Part shown: positions 40,236 to 46,997 of the stretch, in pieces
Layout of the letters: each line of letters begins with the position of its first letter
How positions within the stretch are numbered: the stretch's first letter is position 1
Program-made: the position numbers and the translations under genes
NCBI RefSeq assembly: GCF_003236365.1
Contig: NZ_POTZ01000005.1
Span: 1 to 47,505 of the forward strand
Direction: 5' to 3'
DNA from: Streptomyces sp. NTH33
Lineage (GTDB): Bacteria > Actinomycetota > Actinomycetes > Streptomycetales > Streptomycetaceae
Length of the DNA stretch: 47,505 bases
Notes under the pieces: model-generated
The model's database searches: none
What the model was told of the DNA's origin: nothing
What the model saw: only the letters and a program-made list of their open reading frames with translations

Positions 40236-41039
40236 ATGGCCGGCAAGAAGGCGGCGAGTCTGCCGCGCAAGACCTACGAGAAGGAACTGCTGCGGCTGCA
40301 GACGGAGTTGGCGAAGCTGCAGGAGTGGGTGCGGGCGACCGGTGCCCGGCTGGTGGTGGTGTTCGAGGGGCGGGACGCGGCGGGCAAGGGCGGCACGATC
40401 AAGCGGGTGACCGAGCACCTCAACCCGCGCGTCGCGCGGATCGTGGCGCTCCCCAAGCCGACCGAGCGCGAGCGCACCCAGTGGTACTTCCAGCGGTACG
40501 TCGAACAGCTGCCGGCGGCCGGGGAGATCGTGCTGTTCGACCGGTCCTGGTACAACCGGGCCGGAGTCGAGCACGTGATGGGCTTCTGCACCAAGGAGGA
40601 GCACCAGCGGTTCCTGCGCCAGTGCCCGATCTTCGAGCGGATGCTGGTGGAGGACGGGATCCTGCTGCGCAAGTACTGGTTCTCGGTGAGCGACGCCGTG
40701 CAGCAGGAGCGCTTCCGGCGCCGCCTTCAGGACCCGCTGCGACGCTGGAAACTGTCGCCGATGGACCTGGAGTCGATCACCCGCTGGGAGGCGTACTCGC
40801 GGGCCAAGGACGAGATGCTGGTGCACACCGACATCGCCGAGGCACCGTGGTACGTCGTGGAGAGCGACGACAAGCGGCGGGCCCGGCTGAACATGATCGC
40901 CCATCTGCTGGACACGGTGCCGTACCACGACATCGCTCCGCCGGTGCTGGAACTGCCCGTGCGGCCCCGGCCGGCCGGTTACGAGCGTCCGCCGCGCGAT
41001 CTGCAGACCTACGTCCCCGATCACGCGTCGGACCTGTGA
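40236..41039 (+). CDS. ppk2: Polyphosphate kinase 2
   Basis: 267-residue PPK2-family enzyme with Walker A FEGRDAAGKGGTIKR near residue 44, the PPK2 motif LFDRSWYNRAGVE near 103, the lid KYWFSVS near 148 and WKLSPMDLESITRWEAY near 170. It transfers phosphate between polyphosphate and nucleotides, in the direction of NTP or NDP formation for most PPK2s. GGAGG lies 5 bases before ATG 40236. With pyrophosphatase and the PPi-type phosphofructokinase it points to non-ATP phosphoryl metabolism in this region. It converges on the TrkA-like gene. Confidence 0.94.
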   Translation: MAGKKAASLPRKTYEKELLRLQTELAKLQEWVRATGARLVVVFEGRDAAGKGGTIKRVTEHLNPRVARIVALPKPTERERTQWYFQRYVEQLPAAGEIVLFDRSWYNRAGVEHVMGFCTKEEHQRFLRQCPIFERMLVEDGILLRKYWFSVSDAVQQERFRRRLQDPLRRWKLSPMDLESITRWEAYSRAKDEMLVHTDIAEAPWYVVESDDKRRARLNMIAHLLDTVPYHDIAPPVLELPVRPRPAGYERPPRDLQTYVPDHASDL

Positions 41040-41040
41040 C

Positions 41041-41076
41041 CCCGCACCCGCCCGCCTGATCCCGCACCCGCCCGCC
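41041..41076. repeat. Direct repeat after ppk2
   Basis: CCCGCACCCGCCCGCC occurs at 41041-41056 and 41061-41076, filling the gap between ppk2 and the convergent TrkA-like gene. No hairpin is formed. Confidence 0.9.
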
Positions 41077-41080
41077 GGGT

Positions 41081-41716
41081 TCACTGGAAGGCCGCGTGGA
41101 TCTCCTGCTCCTCGGCGCTGTGGGAGACGAGCAGGAGTTCGTCGCCCGGCCGCAGCCGCATGGAGGGGCTGGGCGCGGTGGGGTTGCCGTCCCGTACGAC
41201 GGTCGCCACCAGGGTGCCCTCGGGCAGCCGGATGTCGCCCAGGGGGCGGCCCGCCGCCTTGGAACGGGCGGTGATGGCGGTCTCGATGATGCCGACGCCC
41301 GCGGTGCTCAGGCGCAGCAGCGCGACCGTGTCCGCGGCTCCCGTCGCCTCCTCGATGAGGGACACCAGCGGGGTGGCCGTGGGGACGGCGATGTCCACGC
41401 CCCAGTGGTGGTCGAACAGCCAGGCGTTCTCGTCGTCGTTGACCCGCGCCACCACGCGGGGCGCGGCGAAGTGCCGCTTGGCGAGGTAGCTGATGACGAG
41501 GTTGTCCTCGTCGCGCCCCGTGGCGGCGATCACCAGGTCCGCGCGCGCCGCACCCGCCCTCGCCTGGACGGCCGCCTCGCCGGCGTCGCACTGCCCGCGC
41601 AGCGCGTCGACGCGCTCCTCGTCGACGTCGACGAGGGTGGCCTCGTTGCCCGCGGCGGTGAGCACCTGGGCGACGCGCGTGCCCAGCCTGCCCGCGCCGG
41701 CGATGAGTACGTTCAC
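41081..41716 (-). CDS. TrkA/RCK potassium-channel regulatory protein (TrkA 2)
   Basis: 211-residue protein. RCK-N Rossmann domain at residues 1-120 (VLIAGAGRLGTRVAQVL, LVDVDEERVDAL) and RCK-C at about 130-211 (GRPLGDIRLPEGTLVATVVR, LRPGDELLLVS). It would bind NAD(H) or nucleotides and gate a K+ or other cation channel. The GTG start at 41716 overlaps the stop of the preceding TrkA gene (GTGA), with AAGGAG upstream. No channel subunit gene is present in the window. The pair resembles the CeoB/CeoC couple of mycobacteria. Confidence 0.9.
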   Translation of the reverse strand: MNVLIAGAGRLGTRVAQVLTAAGNEATLVDVDEERVDALRGQCDAGEAAVQARAGAARADLVIAATGRDEDNLVISYLAKRHFAAPRVVARVNDDENAWLFDHHWGVDIAVPTATPLVSLIEEATGAADTVALLRLSTAGVGIIETAITARSKAAGRPLGDIRLPEGTLVATVVRDGNPTAPSPSMRLRPGDELLLVSHSAEEQEIHAAFQ

Positions 41717-42372
41717 GTCCCCAGCTCCTTGTCGAGGAAGGCACGGAGCCGGTGCAGACAGTGGGCGGCCACGGCGAAGGTGACCACGTCCCCGGGCGCG
41801 GCCGTGGTGGTCTGCCGGGGCACCAGGGACCGTCCGCCGCGGGTCACCTCCACCACCCGGATCTCGCCGTCGACCTCGAACTCGGACAGCTTCCGCCCTG
41901 CCAGATAGGCGGGTACCGCCGAGCGGACGAGCAGCGTCTCGCCGTTGCCGAAGGTCACGTCGGGGGCGAGATGGCGGTGGAGCAGCATCCGGTGGATGCG
42001 GTTGACCGACCAGGTGACGTCGGAGACCGTCGGGATGCCGAGGCCCTCGTACAGTTCCGCGCGCCGCGGATCGTGCACCTGGGCGAGGACGGTGGGCACC
42101 CGGAAGGTCTCCTTGGCGATCCGGGCGACGACCAGGTTGCTGTTGTCGCCGGAGGTGACGGCCACGACGGCGTCGCTGCGGGAGGTCCCCGCCTGTTCCA
42201 GCACACGCCTGCTGAAGCCGTTGCCGTGGTGGAACTCGCCGGAAAACCCCCGCGGCAGACGGCGTCCGGCGCCTCGGTCCCGGTCGATGACGCGGATGTC
42301 GTGGCCCTCTCGGACCAGCTGGGCCGCCAGCGCGGAACCCACCCGTCCGCACCCGACGATCACCACTCTCAT
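41713..42372 (-). CDS. TrkA/RCK potassium-channel regulatory protein (TrkA 1)
   Basis: 219-residue paralogue of the next gene. RCK-N domain with VVIVGCGRVGSALAAQLV near residue 3 and VIDRDRGAGRRLP, then RCK-C from about 140 (FEVDGEIRVVEVTRGGRSLV, TTTAAPGDVVTFAV). In place of the usual acidic residue at the end of the second strand it has VIDRD, as NAD-binding TrkA proteins do. Its ATG at 42372 overlaps the stop of the collapsed P-type ATPase (ATGA), so all three are co-translated. Two RCK proteins in series suggest a hetero-oligomeric gating ring. Confidence 0.9.
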   Translation of the reverse strand: MRVVIVGCGRVGSALAAQLVREGHDIRVIDRDRGAGRRLPRGFSGEFHHGNGFSRRVLEQAGTSRSDAVVAVTSGDNSNLVVARIAKETFRVPTVLAQVHDPRRAELYEGLGIPTVSDVTWSVNRIHRMLLHRHLAPDVTFGNGETLLVRSAVPAYLAGRKLSEFEVDGEIRVVEVTRGGRSLVPRQTTTAAPGDVVTFAVAAHCLHRLRAFLDKELGT

Positions 42373-43217
42373 CGGACGTCTCCTTCCGGCCGTGCGGTGC
42401 GCCCGCGCAGCCGCAGCTTGCGCACCTCGTCGGCGGCCAGGGGCAGCACCCCGACGGCGGCCAGCAGGGCCCAGTCGCCGGCCGTGAGCGGGGCGGTGTG
42501 GAACACGCTCTGCAGCAGGGGCAGGTAGCTGATGGCCGCCATCAGCGCCAGGCCGAAGAGCCCGGCGGCGATCAGCCACGGATTGCCGAACACGCCCGCC
42601 CTGAACACGCTTTCGCGCTCGGTGCGCACGGCCAGCGCGTTGAAGAACTGGCTGACGACGATGCCCGCCTGGACCATCGTGATCGCCTCCCGGTAGACGG
42701 GGTTGCCCGCGGTGAAGTCGGCGTAGGGGATGCCCGAGGCGTGGATGTGCCAGAAGAAGACCGCGCAGACGCCCAGCGCCTGGATCCCGCCGAGGAAGGC
42801 GATGCGGCGCACGACGGTCCGGGAGAACAGGCGCTCGGTCCGCGGCCTCGGCGGCCGGTCCATCACGTCGGACTCCGGGGGCTCGGCCCCGAGGGCGAGG
42901 GCGGGCAGCACGTCGGAGCCCAGGTCGATGGCGAGGACCCGCACCGCGGTGATCGGCACGGCCAGCTGCAACGTGCCGGGATCCCGGGGGTCCTGCAGTG
43001 CGTAGGCGACGAACGTGATGGCCGAGGCCACCATCAGCACGACCGCGAACAGGTCGGTGAACTGGCCCGCCAGCTGACGCCACACCGCGGGACCCCGGGC
43101 GGGGGGCAGCTCGTTCGGTCCCCGCGCCCGGAGCCGCGTCCGTGCGGTGGCGGAGGACAGTCCGCGCGGTGAGCTGCCCAGCGTCCGGATGACGTCGGTG
43201 ACGGCACAGGCGTGCAC
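42369..43217 (-). pseudogene. P-type cation ATPase with catalytic core deleted in frame
   Basis: 282-residue frame that fuses the N-terminal cation-ATPase domain and first membrane helices (VIRTLGSSPRGLSSATARTR, PNELPPARGPAVWRQL, FTDLFAVVLMVASAITFVA) directly to the C-terminal membrane bundle (VLAIDLGSDVLPALALGAEP, VMDRPPRPR, then four helices). The actuator domain, the DKTGT phosphorylation loop and the nucleotide domain, some 500-600 residues, are missing, yet the frame stays open. CtpF in M. tuberculosis is a DosR-regulated ATPase of this type. No pumping activity is possible. The GTG start at 43217 lacks a good ribosome binding site. Confidence 0.8.
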
Positions 43218-43408
43218 CGGCCGGCCGGAGGGTTCGAAGGACGGTGGTGGCGGGCCACCGGGTTGCGCGAGGTCCTGGGCCCGGTCGTCCTGGGGGGGAG
43301 GGACGGAGAGCCCTCATGAGTCCGCGTCGGGCTCGGGGCTGCCCGGGGCCGGCGGGAGGCGCGGGTACGCGGCCCTCGCCGGCCCGGTACGGGCGGCGGC
43401 CCGCGGCA

Positions 43409-43452
43409 CCCGCCGGTTCGGCGGGCGGTGCGTCGCCCGCCGAACCGGCGGG
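43409..43452 (-). terminator. Strong hairpin downstream of the OsmC gene
   Basis: CCCGCCGGTTCGGCGGGC (43409-43426) pairs perfectly with GCCCGCCGAACCGGCGGG (43435-43452), an 18-bp stem with an 8-nt loop. It begins 28 bases past the OsmC stop and lies upstream of the ATPase remnant, so it should end the CBS-BON 3/OsmC transcript. Confidence 0.85.
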
Positions 43453-43480
43453 CGGTCGGCCACGACGGTCGCGTACGCGC

Positions 43481-44161
43481 TCACGCCGGGGTCCCCTCCC
43501 GGGCCTGGGCCGCCGGGGCCGCCGGCCCGGGTTCCGCCCCGCACACGACCGTCAGGTGTGTCTCGGGGGGCCGCGCGAGCGTGTTGCTCACCGTGCAGTG
43601 GGAGACCACGGCGCGCAGGGCGGGAAGGCGGTCCTCGGGCAGGGCCGGGGCCCGGACCGTGAGGGAGAGCTCGGACACCCGGGCCGGGCGGTCGTCGGCC
43701 ATGCGGAAACGTCCCTGGACACGCAGTCCCTCACGGCTGACGCCGTGCCGGTCGAGGAAGCGTCCCGCGTAGTGCGCCGCGCAGGCGGCCACCGACGACA
43801 CGAACAGCTCCACGGGTGTGGGCGCGGTGTCCCTGCCTCCGTCGGAACGCGGCTGGTCGGCCGTGAGGACGTGGCCGCGGACCTGGATCTCGTAGGCGTC
43901 GCCGGCGACCGGGACCACCTCGACGTGTCCGGGCGTGCCGCTGGGCGCGGGTTCCACCGCGGCCGCCTGGAAGAGCAGCAGGGCCGCCAGGTTCCTGGCT
44001 TCCTCGGGCGTCATCGACGCCCACAGTTCGCTCTTGTCCTGGGGCGTGCAGGAGGTCTCCAGGACGACCCGTCCCATGGAGGCCGGCAGTCCCCGCGGTG
44101 CGAAGCGGGTGACGTGGATGTGACGGCCGCAACGGGTCTCGATGTTCATGTCTGCGTTCAT
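43481..44161 (-). CDS. OsmC-family peroxiredoxin with extra N-terminal domain
   Basis: 226-residue protein. The C-terminal ~140 residues are an OsmC/Ohr-type domain (PTPVELFVSSVAACAAHYAG near 128 with the conserved peroxidatic-type Cys, and VVSHCTVSNTLARPP near 190 with the second Cys). The first ~70 residues (HIHVTRFAPRGLPASMGRVV, then MTPEEARNLAALLLFQAAA) are not part of OsmC and I do not recognise them. Thiol-dependent peroxide detoxification is the family role. ATG 44161 overlaps the stop of CBS-BON 3 (ATGA) and has GGAGG 8 bases upstream; a duplicated GCAGACATGAAC gives a second in-frame ATG at 44149. Confidence 0.88.
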   Translation of the reverse strand: MNADMNIETRCGRHIHVTRFAPRGLPASMGRVVLETSCTPQDKSELWASMTPEEARNLAALLLFQAAAVEPAPSGTPGHVEVVPVAGDAYEIQVRGHVLTADQPRSDGGRDTAPTPVELFVSSVAACAAHYAGRFLDRHGVSREGLRVQGRFRMADDRPARVSELSLTVRAPALPEDRLPALRAVVSHCTVSNTLARPPETHLTVVCGAEPGPAAPAAQAREGTPA

Positions 44162-44850
44162 GTCTGCTTCCTCCCGGCGTTCGTCCCGGCACGTGGCGCA
44201 CTCGTCCGCGGCGGTTCCACGTCGAGGTCGGCACCGTCGTAGGCGAAGGTGAGACGAGGGCGGACCGCCACCACACCCGCCACCGAGTGGCACAGGCGCA
44301 CGATGACGGGAAGGTCGGTGGCGGCGTCGATCCGGCCGGTCAGGGTGACGACCCCGTCGTCGACCCGGACCCGGACGCAGCCCGGAGCGAGACCCAGGAT
44401 CCGTTCCAGGACGTCGTGACGGATCTCGTCGGCGAGGGCGGCGTCCTCGCGCAGGTGGGGACGCAGCAGGTCGTGGCCGCTGACGATGCCGACCAGCCGC
44501 CCGTCGGCCCCCACGACGGGCAGCCGCCCGACCTCCCGGCGCTCCATCGTCCGGGCCGCCTCGGCAAGACTCCACTCGGGGCGTGCGGTCACCGCGGGCG
44601 AGGTCATCAGGGCCGCGGCCGTCTCGGCACCGACCCGGGCCGGATCGCGCACCAGGAGGCCACCGCCCGCCTCGTGCCGGAGGAGGTCCGTCTCGGAGAC
44701 CACGCCGACCGGCCGTCCCTCGTCGTCGACGACGGGCAGCGCCGCGATCCGGTAGCGGTCCAGGGCCCGCGCGACCTCCTTGAAGGGGCAGCCGGACCGC
44801 ACGGCGACCACCTCGCGCGTCATGACCTCGCCGACAGTGGAATAGCGCAT
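44158..44850 (-). CDS. CBS-pair and BON domain protein (CBS-BON 3)
   Basis: 230-residue third paralogue. CBS 1 at residues 5-60 (VGEVMTREVVAVRSGCPFKE, LPVVDDEGRPVGVVSETDLL), CBS 2 at about 80-140 (LMTSPAVTARPEWSLAEAAR, GRLPVVGADGRLVGIVSGHD) and BON at about 150-205 (VRVDDGVVTLTGRIDAATD). It has the most diverged C-terminus of the three. It is translationally coupled to the OsmC gene, which ties the presumed nucleotide sensor to peroxide defence. A DosR-like site lies 80-95 bp upstream of ATG 44850. Confidence 0.91.
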   Translation of the reverse strand: MRYSTVGEVMTREVVAVRSGCPFKEVARALDRYRIAALPVVDDEGRPVGVVSETDLLRHEAGGGLLVRDPARVGAETAAALMTSPAVTARPEWSLAEAARTMERREVGRLPVVGADGRLVGIVSGHDLLRPHLREDAALADEIRHDVLERILGLAPGCVRVRVDDGVVTLTGRIDAATDLPVIVRLCHSVAGVVAVRPRLTFAYDGADLDVEPPRTSAPRAGTNAGRKQT

Positions 44851-44929
44851 GACCGGTCCTCGATGCCTCCGGGGGGCGTGAAGGCCACCCGCTTCCTCCA
44901 GTCGACCGTCGCCGCCGCCGCGGCGTCTC

Positions 44930-44944
44930 GGGCCGAACAGTCCA
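44930..44944. promoter_or_regulatory. DosR-like site 5 (GGGCCGAACAGTCCA)
   Basis: On the minus strand this reads TGGACTGTTCGGCCC, the DosR pattern with one extra base in the spacer. Twelve of 14 positions equal site 2 at 27458. It is 80-94 bp upstream of CBS-BON 3, in the direction of transcription. Confidence 0.45.
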
Positions 44945-44976
44945 CGCCGGGCCCCGAAGGTCCCTGGATCCCCGGT

Positions 44977-45060
44977 GCCCGCTCGGCCGGGGGGGAAGGC
45001 CGGCCGCAGCCCGCTCGACCGGGGGGGACGGCCGGCCGCGGCCCGCTCGGCCGGGGGTCA
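44977..45060. repeat. Two and a half copies of a 32-bp GC-rich direct repeat
   Basis: Units starting GCCCGCTCG at 44977, 45009 and 45041 repeat every 32 bases (GCCCGCTCGGCCGGGGGGG core); the third is partial. They lie just after the stop of the DUF1918 fusion gene and before CBS-BON 3. Contiguous copies without spacers exclude a CRISPR array. Confidence 0.85.
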
Positions 45061-45080
45061 CGCTCGGCCGCTGTCCGCCC

Positions 45081-45968
45081 TCACCGGTCGGCCACGGTGA
45101 TACGGCGTCCTGTCAGGCGGGTGGGGCGCACCCTCACCCAGAGCGTGCGCGGGCCGCCCGCCCATGGTGCGGAGTGGGCCCGCTCCTGAAGCCGGCGGAC
45201 CACCTCCGGGTCGTCGACGGCCTCGGCGCGGCCGACCGCGAGCACACTCCAGCCCCGGCTCATCACCTCGTCGACGTGGTCGACCTCGAAGGCGACCTCG
45301 TTGCCGACGGCCGTGGCGGGAGCCGAGCCGGGCTCGGTGCGGAAGAAGACGGCCTCGTCCGCCACCTCGTAGTTGACCGGGAACGCGGCGGGCCCGTCCG
45401 GGGTGACCAGCGCGATGCGCCCCACTCCGTGCGTGGACAGCAGCGCCCGGCACTCGTCCTGGCTCAGGTCCGTCAACCGGGGGTGGAGCAGTGCCTGCCC
45501 CTGTCCCGGCGGCAGTTCCTGGTCGCCGCCACGCAGCGCGACGAGTGTGGTGCCGAGCGCGTCGGCCAGGCGCAGGACGGTCGCGATGCCCGGCTCCGAG
45601 GAGCGCTGTTCGAGATAGGCGAGGTACTGCGGCGACATCCGGGCCCGGCCGGCGGTCTCCTCCAGGCTCAGTCCCCGGCGTCGGCGGGCCGCCGCCAGGC
45701 GCCGTCCGAAGTCTCCCGGCCGCCCCGCCGCGGGGGCGGCGGGTCCGGCGGGGGCCTGCCCACCGGCCGGGGGCTCTTCGTGCCCCGGGTGGTGGACGTG
45801 CGCGTCCGGCCCGGGGAACACCAGCGTGACCTCACCGGTGCCCGACCAGCGCACGTCGTACGGGGGTGTGCCGTCGTCGTGGTGAAGGCCGACGATCTCG
45901 CCGTCACGCCGGGCCAGGCCGGTGACCGGGCTTTCGACGACCAGACGATCGCCTAGCTGAGCGTGCAT
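45081..45968 (-). CDS. DUF1918-HTH-flavin-binding (PNPOx-like) fusion protein
   Basis: 295-residue three-domain protein. DUF1918 is at residues 1-62 ([37 protein letters not shown]), an XRE-type HTH at about 85-145 ([40 protein letters not shown]) and a pyridoxamine-oxidase-like split barrel at about 165-290 ([39 protein letters not shown]) that should bind FMN or F420. A redox-sensing transcription regulator is a reasonable inference. ATG 45968 has AAGG 7 bases upstream; ATG 45974 is also possible. It stands at the right end of the island next to a broken DevS kinase gene. Confidence 0.88.
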   Translation of the reverse strand: MHAQLGDRLVVESPVTGLARRDGEIVGLHHDDGTPPYDVRWSGTGEVTLVFPGPDAHVHHPGHEEPPAGGQAPAGPAAPAAGRPGDFGRRLAAARRRRGLSLEETAGRARMSPQYLAYLEQRSSEPGIATVLRLADALGTTLVALRGGDQELPPGQGQALLHPRLTDLSQDECRALLSTHGVGRIALVTPDGPAAFPVNYEVADEAVFFRTEPGSAPATAVGNEVAFEVDHVDEVMSRGWSVLAVGRAEAVDDPEVVRRLQERAHSAPWAGGPRTLWVRVRPTRLTGRRITVADR

Positions 45969-46092
45969 GGCCATGCCTTCTCTCGGGGACTCCCCTCCCA
46001 GGATCGCCCCGGTCCGTCCCCCGCACCAACGGGCTCGACGTCCCGCCCCGTACCGGATACCGGGCGGAGAGGCCCCGGCCCCTCGCGGTCGG

Positions 46093-46275
46093 TCAGCTCC
46101 CGGACGGGCTCCGCGCGTCGCTCACCGGCACGTGCCACACCAGCGTGGTGCCCCCGCCCTCGGGAGTGGTGAGCTCCAGGTCGCCGCCCAGTTTCCGGGC
46201 CCGCTCGGCCATGTTGGCCAGGCCGCTGCGGCAGCCCTCCGGGGGTATCCCGACACCGTTGTCGGTGACGGCAAG
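46093..46275 (-). pseudogene. devS: C-terminal remnant of a DevS/DosS-type histidine kinase
   Basis: The minus strand reads [40 protein letters not shown] and [10 protein letters not shown] to a TGA at 46093. These are the G1/G2 boxes and final strands of the HATPase_c domain of HisKA_3 kinases, with the R-S-G-L-x-N-M-x-E-R-A stretch seen in DevS/DosS. The GAF sensor domains, the phosphoacceptor His and the N-box are missing; at about 46270-46275 the sequence passes into pdhA on the other strand. The sensor of the local dormancy regulon has therefore probably been lost at this locus. Confidence 0.75.
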
Positions 46276-46997
46276 GCCACCGGGTGCAGCCGCGGACGCG
46301 GCGGCTCCATGCACCTGTTCGATGTGAGCCGCCGCTTCTACGGCGGCAACGCGATCGTCGGCGGGGGCATCCCGCTCGCCGCCGGGCTCGCCCTGGCCGA
46401 GAGGATGCGCGGGGCCCCGGCGTCGTCTGCTGCTTCTTCGGGGACGGCGCCTTCGCCGAGGGCGAGTTCCACGAGACCGCGAACCTCGCCGCCCTGTGGG
46501 GGCTGCCTCTGCTGCTCGCGTGCGAGAACAACCTGTACGCGATGGGGACGCCGCTGCACGTCGAGCACGGGCAGACGGACCTGGCCATGCGCGCCGCGTC
46601 CTACGGGATGCCGGCCTGGGCCGTCGACGGCATGGACGTCCTCGCGGTGGAGGACGCCGCGCACCGCGCGGTGGAGGGCGTACGCGCCGGGCACGGCCCG
46701 TACTTCCTGGAACTGCGCACCTACCGCTTCCGCGCGCACTCCACGTACGACCCCGACCGCTACCGCGACAAGGCGGAGATCGAACACTGGCGCACCCGTG
46801 ACCCGGTGGTGCTGCTGGAGCGGCGGATGAGGTCGGCGGGCGAGCTGGACGACGCGTCGTACGCCGAGCTGGACCTGCGCTGCACGGACGAGGTCGACCG
46901 CGCGGTGGCCGCGGCCGAGGCCGCTCCGGTGGAGCCCGTGGGCGACCTCCTGCGGTACGTCGGCACGGTCGCCGGTGATCTGCCGGAGGCGCGCTGA
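46270..46997 (+). pseudogene. pdhA: Pyruvate dehydrogenase E1 alpha, 5'-truncated and frameshifted
   Basis: From 46270 the frame gives [20 protein letters not shown] and [20 protein letters not shown], then shifts frame at 46405-46422 to [20 protein letters not shown] (the TPP motif), [17 protein letters not shown] and on to a TGA at 46995-46997. Roughly the first 90 residues are missing. The shift falls between the GGGIPLAAG helix and the GDGA motif, so no active subunit can form. The intact gene made the TPP-binding half of E1 for pyruvate to acetyl-CoA. Its stop overlaps the ATG of pdhB (ATGA-type). Confidence 0.82.

Noticed and set aside
44977..45060. 32-bp repeats as a CRISPR array
   Set aside because: The repeat length fits but there are no spacers at all between copies.
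46405..46422. Programmed frameshift in pdhA
   Set aside because: No slippery heptamer or stimulatory structure is apparent, and the gene also lacks its 5' end, so decay is the simpler reading.
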